A DNA stretch of 64,000 nt from Nitzschia sp. pyKryTriq1 (Eukaryota > Bacillariophyta > Bacillariophyceae > Bacillariales > Bacillariaceae): assembly GCA_956465555.1 (NCBI GenBank), contig OY101124.1, forward strand, positions 558,001 through 622,000, given 5' to 3'. Below are positions 52,890 through 62,939 of this stretch, in pieces; the first letter of the stretch is position 1, and each line of letters begins with the position of its first letter. A program made the position numbers and the translations under genes. Under the pieces are notes generated by a model. It worked only from the letters and a program-made list of their open reading frames with translations, did no database searches and was not told where the DNA came from.

Positions 52890-55800
52890 CTACCGCCGAT
52901 ACTGTGAAAAGCTATTGTCGAACGACGCAGATCGAACAGCGGAAGCATGGCTGGGACTGACCATGCCCGGTTGATGCGATGATGGTGCATGTCCATATTG
53001 TTGTGGTTCCATTTGCTTCGGAATGGTTAGCACCGTCAGCGTTCGGTCGTAGTCGGCCTTGCGGCTCATGATGGTAGTGATCTCGCTCACCGTCATACGG
53101 CTCACGTCCTCGCCATCAATAGCCACGATTCGATCCCCAGGAGAAATTTGATCGACCAACACGCTGGAGGTTCGAACTCCCGAAACCACAGTTCCCTTGG
53201 AATCTGCCTTGTTGGCCAGAATGATTCCCAGTTTCCCAGGTGGGGCCAAGACATCGATCTTGGTTCGTCGAGTCGCATGAGAAATGGATGTAACTGGTTG
53301 TTGCGCATTGCCAGACGATGAACGACTATGTGAAGTCGACGACTTGCGGCCGTTGCGGCTCATCCGAGACGATGTTCCTCCCGCACTTGTACCACTGACC
53401 GAGCCACCGCCGACACGAGCCGAGACGTCGTCGCGATTTTCAGTACCCGAACCAACCATCGCCAGTTGCATTTCTAAGCGTAGCAGATCGTTGGCAACGC
53501 TTCGGCTTTGTTCGGACATTTGGGACAGAAAACTCTTGGTGGACCGATGCGAGTACCGGCTGTTGCGGCTAGTGCGACTGCCTCGGCTATCTACAGAGTC
53601 TCCCGAGGATGATTTGCGTCTGTGCCCTCCAGGGCGTGATCGCCTGGACTTGGAACGATGCGATCTGTGTGATTTGTTCCCCTGTGAATTTTTGGAACGG
53701 TTCGATCTTCCGCTCAGCGACTCCAAGTCCGCTGCAATGCCCCGGGGCCCCAATGCGCCCGTGACTTCATCAAACAACCAAGATTCGGAGGCTTCATTGT
53801 CCGAGTTTTCAGACGAAGATCCCTCTTCACTGCGATTTTGCAGACCAAACTCCCGTTCTTTTCTTCGCTTCTCACGAAGCCTTTCCTTGACGGCCCGAGC
53901 TGTGCTCACAGCACCGGTATCTCCCACGGATCGATGTCCATACGAGGCACGAGAACCGTTCTTCAGTCGAGTCTGATTGGTTGCTTCCAAGCTTTGAATG
54001 ATATCGGAAACTGAAGTGCCTTCGCTGCTGGCTCCCGGATTACTGCCCGTACTATATTTTCCAAGATTATGGTGTTGACGCAGAAACGACGCAGTGATTG
54101 CAGGCGCCGAATTGACGGAAGAGGACGACGCTCGGGTACTACTTCGACCTGTTCGGCTGCCACCACGCTGTTTGTTTTTCGCCTGTGCGAGGAGCTCTGA
54201 AAGTGACGTATCAGGGCCCCCTGGTGACGAATGCGCATACTGACTACCAGTACCACTCGGACCATTGTTCGAACTGTGGTTTGCCGTTGACGATTCCCTG
54301 GGTGATACCGCAATAGCAAAGCCTCGATCAAAGTCAGAAACGTCGCGGGTCATATTCTGTCTTCCGGTAGTAGTAGCAGGAGGAGGAGGAGCCATTTCAG
54401 GCGTTTTCTTTTCTTCTCTCCACGCTGGAGGACTTGTTTCTTTGCTCTTGTTGCGTGCCGCAAATGCATTATTTCCAAACGAATTAAAGTCGACAAAGGT
54501 TACAAAGTCGGGATCCGGTGAAAAGCCACTACCACCGGAAGAGGCTCGAGACTTGGGGGATGTGAAATTGCGAGTAGCTGTTGCTGCAGAGCTTCGACTA
54601 GTGGTACTGGCCGGAGGATCCACGGGACCAGCGCTACGCGGTGTCATTCCATCATCGCTCTTGATATTTCGCGGAGAGGCGGAATTATCAAATGTGAACA
54701 TGTTGTTGTTGATGTTGTTGTGATTCTGGGAGGAAGCACTCTTGGTACTGCTCGGCTCCTTATTCGAAGACGCACTAGTACTAGGAGGGCTGATATTCCA
54801 TGCTCTCAGATCATCATCGGTTTCATTATTCACCATGAAAGTGTGAGGTTTCTGGACGACCTTGGTTTTGGGAGGAGGGGATGGCTGCTGGTATACGTGA
54901 AGAGGGCCCGGCTCCTGATGATGGTGATGATGATTTAGCATTGGTGGTGGTGGTGCTTGAGGGTAGGGCATGGTGCTCATTCCTAGCCGTTGCAACGCGG
55001 CCATCGGTTCTGTCCCAGATGCACTCGTCGACAAGGTCAAATCATCATGAAGGCCTGGAAACAATCTCTCATCTTCAAGAGTGTAGGGTGTGCCCGTTGA
55101 AATTCCCGACATGCTCGAAGAGTTGGGTTTCGAGCGAGATCTGGGAATGACACCCCGCCGACGAAGCGTCTCGTACTCGGAATCTTCTGCATCGGTCGAC
55201 AAATTGAAGGAGCTGCTCGACGCATCCGAGCGATTCATGTCATCCATGGCCTGCAGCTGACCCCGGGGCACATCGGCAGACATGACAAACATGTTATGTC
55301 CCATGCCGCCACTAGCTGCATTCGGGGGACTCAGACCATTGTTTTGTAGATCAAACTGTTGCAATTGCTGCTGGCTCAGACGCGGGGAGAGTGGCGAGCC
55401 AGTGGAATTCGAATGATTCAGAGGATTCTCATCGTGTCTCCCTCCTCCTCCGCCGCCGCCGCCGATTTGATATTTACCGTTGCTATTTGCGCTCAAGTGA
55501 TTCCGAGGCGAAAGCACTCGAGTGTGTTCCGACTGTGACTTTCCACTGGGGCTCATTATCCCCCCCATGGCGTCCACTTCTCGCTCACGGCTCGAGTTGC
55601 TCTCTCGACTAGTGACATTGGTTCGACTAAACGAGGCCGAGCGGTGGATTGCTCCATCGTTGCTTCGAGTAGGGGTGCCGCCCCCCGATCGAACGGGTGG
55701 TTGCTGCAGTTGTTGTTGTTGCTGCTGCTGGTTATTCTGACGTACAGCGCCTCCGTCCTTGTTCTTCAAAGACGGCTTGGAGGCGGATCGCCCATAATTA

Positions 55801-55892
55801 TTATTGCTGCTACTCGGAGTGGTGGGCAAAGTCGGCACGGCAACTTCGTCCGCCCCCTTCTTTCGACGGAACAACTTTTTAAAGAGACCCAT
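52890..55892 (-). CDS. PDZ-domain protein with long disordered region
   Basis: 1000 residues, single exon. Residues 2-13 (GLFKKLFRRKKG) have a Gly2 followed by a basic patch, compatible with N-myristoylation and membrane attachment. Most of the protein is Ser/Gln/Asn/Pro-rich with poly-Gly, poly-Gln and Arg-Ser stretches. One PDZ domain lies near residues 875-955: KLGIILANKADSKGTVVSGV, SPGDRIVAIDGEDVSRMT, SEITTIMSRKADYDRTLTVL; the carboxylate loop reads KLGIIL. PDZ domains bind C-terminal peptides. A scaffold under the plasma membrane is a reasonable inference, not shown. Confidence 0.8.
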   Translation of the reverse strand: MGLFKKLFRRKKGADEVAVPTLPTTPSSSNNNYGRSASKPSLKNKDGGAVRQNNQQQQQQQLQQPPVRSGGGTPTRSNDGAIHRSASFSRTNVTSRESNSSREREVDAMGGIMSPSGKSQSEHTRVLSPRNHLSANSNGKYQIGGGGGGGGRHDENPLNHSNSTGSPLSPRLSQQQLQQFDLQNNGLSPPNAASGGMGHNMFVMSADVPRGQLQAMDDMNRSDASSSSFNLSTDAEDSEYETLRRRGVIPRSRSKPNSSSMSGISTGTPYTLEDERLFPGLHDDLTLSTSASGTEPMAALQRLGMSTMPYPQAPPPPMLNHHHHHQEPGPLHVYQQPSPPPKTKVVQKPHTFMVNNETDDDLRAWNISPPSTSASSNKEPSSTKSASSQNHNNINNNMFTFDNSASPRNIKSDDGMTPRSAGPVDPPASTTSRSSAATATRNFTSPKSRASSGGSGFSPDPDFVTFVDFNSFGNNAFAARNKSKETSPPAWREEKKTPEMAPPPPATTTGRQNMTRDVSDFDRGFAIAVSPRESSTANHSSNNGPSGTGSQYAHSSPGGPDTSLSELLAQAKNKQRGGSRTGRSSTRASSSSVNSAPAITASFLRQHHNLGKYSTGSNPGASSEGTSVSDIIQSLEATNQTRLKNGSRASYGHRSVGDTGAVSTARAVKERLREKRRKEREFGLQNRSEEGSSSENSDNEASESWLFDEVTGALGPRGIAADLESLSGRSNRSKNSQGNKSHRSHRSKSRRSRPGGHRRKSSSGDSVDSRGSRTSRNSRYSHRSTKSFLSQMSEQSRSVANDLLRLEMQLAMVGSGTENRDDVSARVGGGSVSGTSAGGTSSRMSRNGRKSSTSHSRSSSGNAQQPVTSISHATRRTKIDVLAPPGKLGIILANKADSKGTVVSGVRTSSVLVDQISPGDRIVAIDGEDVSRMTVSEITTIMSRKADYDRTLTVLTIPKQMEPQQYGHAPSSHQPGMVSPSHASAVRSASFDNSFSQYRR

Positions 55893-57157
55893 GATCCAAA
55901 TTTATATGTTCGTGCAGACAGTACCCGTACGAATGTGTGCTGACCGTAATACCAAGCGTTGAACACCGCCACACGTATGCAAGCAAAATAAAAAATGCAG
56001 TGCTCTATTCGGAACCCAATGCACTTCCAAATCCTTTGGTTGCCCTGCCTTCCTTGCTACACTACTGTACTGTACGCCGAAACAGCTTTGCTCTTCTCAC
56101 AGTGTCTGTTGCAACAACCAAGTGGTGCGGTGACAAGACGCTTCGCTCTCTTCTGCGGCCAGTGCAAGGATGATGATGCTACTCCACTCTTTCCTGGTTG
56201 CACTAGCTCGACTACTCGTACCAGTATCGACGGTATTCTATCGGCCACGCCTTCGTCACCACTCTTGGCTTTGTATGCTGGTGAATGTTCCTGGTGTTGC
56301 GTTCGTTTGGTTGCGTGGTGCTCGTTTTTGGATGTGCTTTGTGCTTTGGTTGGTTCTTTCGTTCGTGGTCCATCCAACAGCAGCTAGCTAATCTAAGCGC
56401 GAGACGATCCCGTCGATCGTGGCGTCCACTGTCCTGACTCTGGATACTCGTCCGTTGTCAGTCTTTTGAAAGTGAATGCTATCTACGGTCATGAAGTATT
56501 TATTAACTAAATGTCCTTGGTATCTTTTCTACGAAAGCCAACTTTGGGCACATATAAAATACACCTACCAGATACTTAATGGCTGTGCTTCCGCTCGATT
56601 GTGTGTGTATCACGACTCACTCGACTTTGTGAAGGTCGGTCTCGTCTACTCTACTCTGATGGCAATTGTCGTAAGTCCATGGTGGTTTATCGGTTGAATT
56701 GTCGTCAGTGTGACAAGTTCTACATTGTACCGACAGTCCTCTCTACTACTAGTACCTCCTCTCACCTCGTCAAGAGGCAAGAAGCGATACGTGATGGTTC
56801 GTTCTGGTGTTGCTACTATCTTCTTTCTCGGGGTAGTAATCTAGCTAGTAGTACTACTACTCCTCGTTTCTACTACTCTCTCCTCGAATGAATGTGTGGT
56901 GCATCTCCAAGTTCTTTCGGGTGAGTCGTGAAGTGTACTTCACTCGTGGAGCAGGTTCGACCCTTTCGGTGGTCTACTACCTGGCTCTACACCAAAGAGA
57001 AAGTATCTACTGCAAAGTTAGTAGTCGTTAAATAGCAAGCAGAGATACAGTGCCAATGATAATCTAATCTAATAGAACATGGTTTTGATTCCCTTTTGTT
57101 GCTGGCAGTATGAAGTAATATAATCAAGTACTCCTAGCTGGCTGCTGAAGTCCTTTA
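55893..57157. other. Intergenic, no supported gene
   Basis: About 1.26 kb between two minus-strand genes. Contains CTACTACTAGT-type repeats near 56740-56880. Small plus-strand ORFs (56476-56697, 56601-56891) lack features. Confidence 0.5.
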
Positions 57158-58992
57158 TTAGTCTTGCGTTGTGGGATTCTGCAACGTCGTCATGACCTTC
57201 TGGCACTCTCGTTCCAACTTGAGATGCGTTCGAGTGCCAACCTCCATTGCGGTTTGTACAACAGTCTTTGCGCCTAGTTCCTTGGCACGTCGTCGGGCCT
57301 TGTTCGAGGCTCGACACAGAGAACCGATGCACTTGGCAGATAGGCACGCGTTGTGCGGCTTGTCACCGGCCTTTCCTAGCTCCGCAATCAGAGTCTTTAG
57401 GATTTCCTTATTGCCGGAGACTTCCTCAGCCTCCTCCAAGAATGATTCACAAACCGAAGAGGCCGAGCCAAGACGATCTCGGGCGCTAGGTCGGCTGCTC
57501 GTATCCTCCGGTGTCTCGTCAAATTGATCTTCATTTTCGATGACATCGAGTGCGTTGGCTAGCACCGCAAGAGCGAGATTATGAAGGATCGTCATGTGCT
57601 CGTCTTCCTCAGCTCCGGAATTCTCGTCGAATTCATCTGCGTCGCCAATTCGGCGCAACTGAACAAGAGACAAAATAGTCTGCCGAATCTCTTGGAAGGG
57701 ACCTTCGTCATAGATCACATCCTCGTCTTCATTCGCGTCAGGATCTTGAGATGTACCAAGGAGAACCACGCGGCTGGCAACCAATGCAGTGCCCTTTCCA
57801 GTCTTAATGGGATCAGTGAGTAAACACAGACTCTCCAAGCCAAGCGTTCGGGCATCCATGCGGTCCTTCATCAGCAAACCATGAGCAATCTCAATGGCGA
57901 TGATAGCATTTTCTAGTTCCGATGTCTCTTCCGACGGTGGTTCCAACGAGAGCATACGTTGAACCTTCTTCGAGTACACCACATCAAGGTCATCCCCAAA
58001 GGTCTCGACGTGTTCCTTAGAGTCAAAGTCACCGACCGCAGCGTCGAGGATATGTCTCGAGTACCGATGAAAGGCAATCGAGTCCCCTTTTCTGCGCTGA
58101 AGTTCCACGGCGATTCCTTCCGGTTGCTTAGGGCCGCCAACTTTCCAGAGAGACAGTTGCATCTCGACGTGTTCCGCCGACAACAAAGAAGCGGTTGCGG
58201 TTTCGTCGCAGTAAATTGCGTGAATACTCAACACTCTGTTGGCCTCGGAGACTCGGGCGACAACATCCTCCAACGAGTCTTCGACCAAACGAGTCGATCG
58301 TTCCAAAGGATAGAAGGCTGGAACAGGTCGGAGATTGGTGGGCGACCAGTTGCTTTGAATATCTCCAGTCGACGGTTTCTCCTTTTTCACCGAGGCGCTG
58401 AAGTAAGAGTCCTTGTCAATCACATCGGAGTTCTGCGCGAGCGAGGGGCCAGCAAGGCTGGTCGGCCGGGGTGGCCCGCCGAATCCGAAATCTGCGGAAC
58501 GAGTAGCCATCATTGGCACAGAGCTGTGTGGCATAGGAAATCAATGGTTAGCTACAGTAGTCAAGTCAGGGAGAAAGGTACACAAGCGCAGAACAAGTCC
58601 ATTGTCAACAATGAATTTTCCATTTCTGGCAGCAATCGGATGAATCAGAAGCTCAAAATGTCCGCCACGAATAAGAAAAAGCACCATATCGAAAAATTTA
58701 GCCGACTTTGGCCAAGAGATTGCATGTGGTACACACACGTGCAATGTCTCCTCTCGAGTCGTGATCGAAAGGTTTTCGTCGGCCATGGCAACGAGAGTCC
58801 ATCGGTGGCTTTCTTTTCTTCCTCAACAAGACGATCGATCTTTCAATTACGTTCCTGATCAGTAGGAGAACGACGATCTCCAACTTACCGAAATTGCGGA
58901 ACGGAGGGGGAAGGAACTTGAGCCGCTCGCGGCTTCATGTCGCCTTCATTTTGTTGCATGTTGTTGGACTGTTGCGATGATGATTCGTCCAT
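57158..58992 (-). CDS. Hypothetical protein with ARM-like helical C terminus
   Basis: About 489 residues in two exons, 58992-58889 and 58523-57158; the intron (58524-58888, GTAAGT...CACACAG, 365 bases) is the longest in the window. The first exon starts MDESSSQQSNNMQQNEG. The splice joins PQF-R-SVPMMATRS in frame. The second half is rich in helical units (LENAIIAIEIAHGLLMKDR, ARTLGLESLCLLTDPIKTGK, MTILHNLALAVLANALDVIE, KTLIAELGKAGDKPHNACLS) resembling armadillo-type repeats. No named family recognised. Shadow ORFs lie on the opposite strand. Confidence 0.7.
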
Positions 58993-59799
58993 TGTAATTC
59001 AGCTATTATAAAAATATATGGACACAGATTTCGCTTTCGATTTGTGACAAGTGAAGAGAGGGTTTCCGATAAGGGATTGTTGATTGAGTTTGTTCTTGCA
59101 ATTTCTTTCCTTGTTGTGGTTGTGATGAGGACTGAGGACCGTGTTGTTTTTGAGCTCTGTCCCGCCCGCTTCGTTGGGTCTTCTGTTGTGCGTTGCGCCT
59201 TATTTCTCTCGCTACGAGTGAGTAGCGTGGTTCGTGCGAACGAGGGAGGAATGCGCGGACGGAAGAATCACGCTGGCTATTTTTTACGCACGTAGAGTCC
59301 TACGTAAGGGCCTACGCACCACTGAGGGACACTCCAATCGCTCCCGTTTATTGGTTCTCCGCTAAATCGTGCTTTGGCAAACTTCCTCCGCGGAGTATTA
59401 CTGTAGAGTGAGAAGAAATTTCTCAACAAAAAATGGCATCTTGACATTCCGGATTCCTTCCCTGAGCTGTTGGATGTTGGATGGCCCTCCTCGCCAACAT
59501 CTCTAAATAAATCGATGAAGGATGATGTCAACGACGTCACACAACACGCATGCCGCACCGGTATTCTTCGTTCTTCCGACCGTTGTTGCTGTTGCTGTTG
59601 CTGTTGCTGTTGCGCAATAAGCTGTTGCTGTTTTTGCTTTGAGATGCTTGATGGGGTGCAAAATGGCAAGACTGGTCGATTAGAATATCAACAGTAGAAC
59701 CAACAGACAGTCAGGATCTTGTATCCATTTCCATCTTCGAGACAGATACTTGATTGAGATATTGTTCGCTGGGTAGCGGACTAGTCTACTCGTACAATA
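58993..59799. other. Divergent intergenic region with a CTG/TTG tract
   Basis: Should hold promoters of the ARM-like gene and the TspO-like gene. A (GTTGCT)n-type tract at 59582-59612 makes a poly-Gln ORF on the minus strand that I reject. Confidence 0.5.
59582..59612. repeat. (TTGCTG)n hexanucleotide tract
   Basis: About five TTGCTG units followed by related TTGCTGTTT sequence; it creates a spurious poly-Gln frame on the minus strand. Confidence 0.85.
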
Positions 59800-60813
59800 A
59801 TGAGTTTCGCAGGTGTCAAGCTAAATTCGCCTCAGCTTGTGGGCGCTTTGGGTGTTTCCTGTGTGGTTTCGCTGCCATTCCTAAAAGGAGCCTTCCAGAA
59901 GGAGAGCATTCCTTGGGTCGTCGTTCAGGGAGTCAATCTCTGCGCATTCGGTGTCTCTTTCTGGAGTGTTGCAAAGCCTGGTCGAAATGGTGGTGCGAAG
60001 GAATCACCAAAAGCAATCGAGGAAAATGAGCAGCCCTCTTCATCTAATGTTCCGGTAAAACCAAAGAAGAAAAAGAAAGTGTCGGTGCCGAGAGTCCGAA
60101 CCCTTTTGCCACCCGATGGCTGGTCGTTCTTGATATGGGCGCCTATTTTTGTTGGCGAATGTCTTATGGTCGGGACGCAGGTAGCCTTGGCGGAAACGTC
60201 TCCACTGGTTCCGATTGTGCGGGAGGTGACCGGTCCCTACGTTTTTGCTAAAGCCTTTCAGGTCCTCTGGACGACTAGTTTTCAACCCGAGTACTACCAG
60301 GGAATGTACAAGTACATCGCTGCGTTGAATTTGTCAGGGCTTGCGTTATCCCTGTCGTTTTGCCATCGGGCCTACACTGATAAATCGGCGCGTGGGAAAT
60401 ATTCGACGATGGATTTTATTTTGAACTTCCTGCCGCTTTCGCTTCACTTTGGATGGACAACGGTGACTTCTTTGGTTAATTGGAACGCTTCTTATGCGAT
60501 TGAAAAGGATGTTTCTACACAGGAGATTGCATATCTAGGTCATGCTTCTGTCATTGCCATTACCGCGGCAGGAACTGGAGTTACATTGAAGAGAACGGCA
60601 CCCTTGTACGGATTAGTGATTGCATGGGCTCTGTCGGCCGTAGCATCTGGGGTCTCGAAACGTATTGAAGGTGCGGAGCAGGAGAAAAAGAGGGATGAAG
60701 AGTTTATTGAAGCGGCTAAGCGACAAAGGAGGCTCAGTATCGGTGGAGCAACACTGTGTATGGCAGCCACGTTGGTGGCTGCATTTTGGAAAAAGAATGC
60801 GAAATCAAGATGA
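59800..60813 (+). CDS. TspO/MBR-like integral membrane protein
   Basis: 337 residues. The start is MSFAGVKLNSPQL, after a short leader. Hydrophobic segments lie near residues 12-30, 38-56, 110-130, 170-192, 205-225, 240-260, 265-285 and 310-330. The stretch LLPPDGWSFLIWAPIFVGE (about 103-121) resembles the PxGWxFxIWxxIYxGE signature of TspO-related proteins, and HFGWTTVTSLVNWN the later GWxTxAxxxN element. TspO proteins bind tetrapyrroles or cholesterol in membranes; the ligand here is unknown. A Lys-rich cytosolic-type loop (PKKKKKVSV) precedes the core. Single exon, intact. Confidence 0.7.
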   Translation: MSFAGVKLNSPQLVGALGVSCVVSLPFLKGAFQKESIPWVVVQGVNLCAFGVSFWSVAKPGRNGGAKESPKAIEENEQPSSSNVPVKPKKKKKVSVPRVRTLLPPDGWSFLIWAPIFVGECLMVGTQVALAETSPLVPIVREVTGPYVFAKAFQVLWTTSFQPEYYQGMYKYIAALNLSGLALSLSFCHRAYTDKSARGKYSTMDFILNFLPLSLHFGWTTVTSLVNWNASYAIEKDVSTQEIAYLGHASVIAITAAGTGVTLKRTAPLYGLVIAWALSAVASGVSKRIEGAEQEKKRDEEFIEAAKRQRRLSIGGATLCMAATLVAAFWKKNAKSR

Positions 60814-61011
60814 CTTTGACTAGCAATGACGAGCGAGATGATCAATTCATTGTAGAACTATACGAGTAGTGCATGTCATGTTATTATTATTTGTCAAAGT
60901 ACCAGGTACCGGCTACTCTAGTACAACAAATGCATCGACTCCTAGAGAATGGGTTTCCTACTTCTGGAGCCAGATCGATTACCGATTTTTCAGCTTAATT
61001 GTAGCTATTGC

Positions 61012-61992
61012 CTACACATCCTTCAGCCAAGTTTCAAGCTTTTTTGCAATCGTATTGACTTGAGCCACGCTAAGATTGTTGTCCTTGTCACCTTTGAGGA
61101 ACCGAGTGAGCCTCAAATGCGAAAGTTCCATGCTGGCCGCCATTCCAGCCACCACTGCTTCCACCTTCTTCTCCTCCAAAGTCGCAGTTTTATCCCATAC
61201 CTTCAAACCCAATGCAAGGTGCTCCAGCTGCATATTTTTATTCGGCTTGGGAGTCGTTTGGTGGTCATGGTGGTGGTGGTGGTGGTCGTCGTCGTCGTCC
61301 TCGAGTCTTTTCATTTCGGCCACGATGCATTGTTTCGAAGCCTCGATCGGACAAAAAGGCTGCCCGTCCTTCGACCCTTGTTTGGAATTATGAATATAGT
61401 TGATAGTTTGCGACGACTTTGAAAGTTTTCCAGATTGACGAAGCTTTCGACGCTTGACCGAGGGTGGCTCATAGGATGGACGTACCGATCGCTTGGTTGT
61501 TCCATGGGACGACCGAAATGAAAATTGACTTGAAATGGATGACTCGAAGGACTCAGACAGAGGAAGCTCTCGTTTCGCATTATTGGAAACCTGGGGCGTT
61601 GGTAAGGTAGCCGCATGAAGGCGGGGAGAACGACGACGCGCTTGTACTTTCTTTCGTGGTCCTGTCGCGTTGGCTGTGCAACTCTCTGCGGTGGTGCTGA
61701 TGTAGTATTGCCCCTCGGCACGCCCAGCGTTACCAATTTGTATAGAGCGAGTCTCTTGATTAGGGATCACGGCACCAGTTGTGACAAATCGTCTCTTGAC
61801 CCGTCTGTTTCTTGCATTGTTCTCCTTGTCCGTCTTTGCCGCGTCGTGGTTGTTTCCAAGCAGGACAGAGGATTTTCTTTTGCCGTTTGGTGGTAGGTCT
61901 ACTAGTGCCGACGACAAAGAATCATCATCCAGCTGACCTTCACTTTTCCAAAATTCACTAGTTGATTTGGATATGAGTTCTTCGAGCGACAT
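61012..61992 (-). CDS. Basic nuclear-type hypothetical protein
   Basis: 326 residues, single exon. It has a TDKENNARNRR segment (a KEN box by sequence), basic patches (NRRVKRRF, PRKKVQARRRSPR, VKRRKLR), an Asp/His run (EDDDDDHHHHHHDH) and a helical C-terminal end (about 250-326, LALGLKVWDKTATLEEKKVE, then LSVAQVNTIAKKLETWLKDV). I recognise no named domain. A nuclear protein whose level could be controlled by the anaphase-promoting complex is a guess from the KEN box only. The gene faces the TspO-like gene tail-to-tail, with about 200 bases between stops. Confidence 0.55.
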   Translation of the reverse strand: MSLEELISKSTSEFWKSEGQLDDDSLSSALVDLPPNGKRKSSVLLGNNHDAAKTDKENNARNRRVKRRFVTTGAVIPNQETRSIQIGNAGRAEGQYYISTTAESCTANATGPRKKVQARRRSPRLHAATLPTPQVSNNAKRELPLSESFESSISSQFSFRSSHGTTKRSVRPSYEPPSVKRRKLRQSGKLSKSSQTINYIHNSKQGSKDGQPFCPIEASKQCIVAEMKRLEDDDDDHHHHHHDHQTTPKPNKNMQLEHLALGLKVWDKTATLEEKKVEAVVAGMAASMELSHLRLTRFLKGDKDNNLSVAQVNTIAKKLETWLKDV

Positions 61993-62939
61993 ATTCGAGG
62001 AAGATGATACGCTAGAGTAGGCTAATGTTGTTTGGTTGTTGCGATATGAACATCGTCGAGTTGTTGGACTCTACCGCGGTATAATACCGTAGTAGAATTG
62101 ATGAAATTCGTTGATCCAAAAAATAATTCAAATTTCCAGAGGGTCGAATGGGTCGCACATTGATGCGCCGGCTCGCTCGCGCCCAACAGGCGACTGCTAA
62201 ACCACCGCACGCGTGAGTTCGCAGGCTATTTCCTTAGAAATACTTTATACGTTTCTGTTGAATAAGGGAATGATCGGCCGAGATTAGGCGAAGATTGATC
62301 GAATGCATGCTCATGCATCGATCTTCTTCCCGCTCCGTCCGTCCGCGAAAGCAAGGAAGCAACGAACAGCTAGCGAAACTCCAAACTCGCATTGTTGCCA
62401 TAGGCATTGTCAAGGTGAGAATTGAACAAGTAAAAGTAGTTGGCCATGGGGAAAGTGCTGTTTTTTAGATGCATACGTCTATTGGTGACTAAGCTTCGGG
62501 CGATAATGTCATTCCGAGTCATTGAGAGTGGGTGGTGTTTCGATCGTTTCGGGCGGGAAAGGATATCTTGTGTTGTGTCCCGCCCGCACGAGATTTTCTC
62601 ACTGAAGAGCTCCGGTCTCCGCACGAAACTGGAATGTTTTTCCTTGAGGTCACAAGCACAAGAATCGCAACTATCTGATTCGTAGTATTAGCAGCAGCAG
62701 CATCGTCTAGGATCATTCATACATGCGGCGGGTCGTCATCTCCCTCTCCCTTTTCGTGCATTTTCTATGTACCGGTAGCCGTTGGGCAACGTCAACGTAT
62801 CATCACCCTAATGCGCGCCGGTCGCACTTTACTTGTAGTTTTTGGAATTCCGATCTCACATTTTCTCGTTTCTTCTGCCATTCATCTTTTATTCATTCAT
62901 TCAGTGTTATACTTTCTTATTTTCAACTAGACTAAAATC
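61993..62939. other. Divergent intergenic region before the V-ATPase gene
   Basis: About 0.95 kb. No supported gene; contains promoters of the basic nuclear-type gene and the V-ATPase gene. A CATTCATTCATTCA run lies near 62893-62903. Confidence 0.5.

Noticed and set aside
59277-59669. 130-codon frame with poly-Gln on the minus strand
   Set aside because: Created by the TTGCTG tract; no other protein-like sequence.
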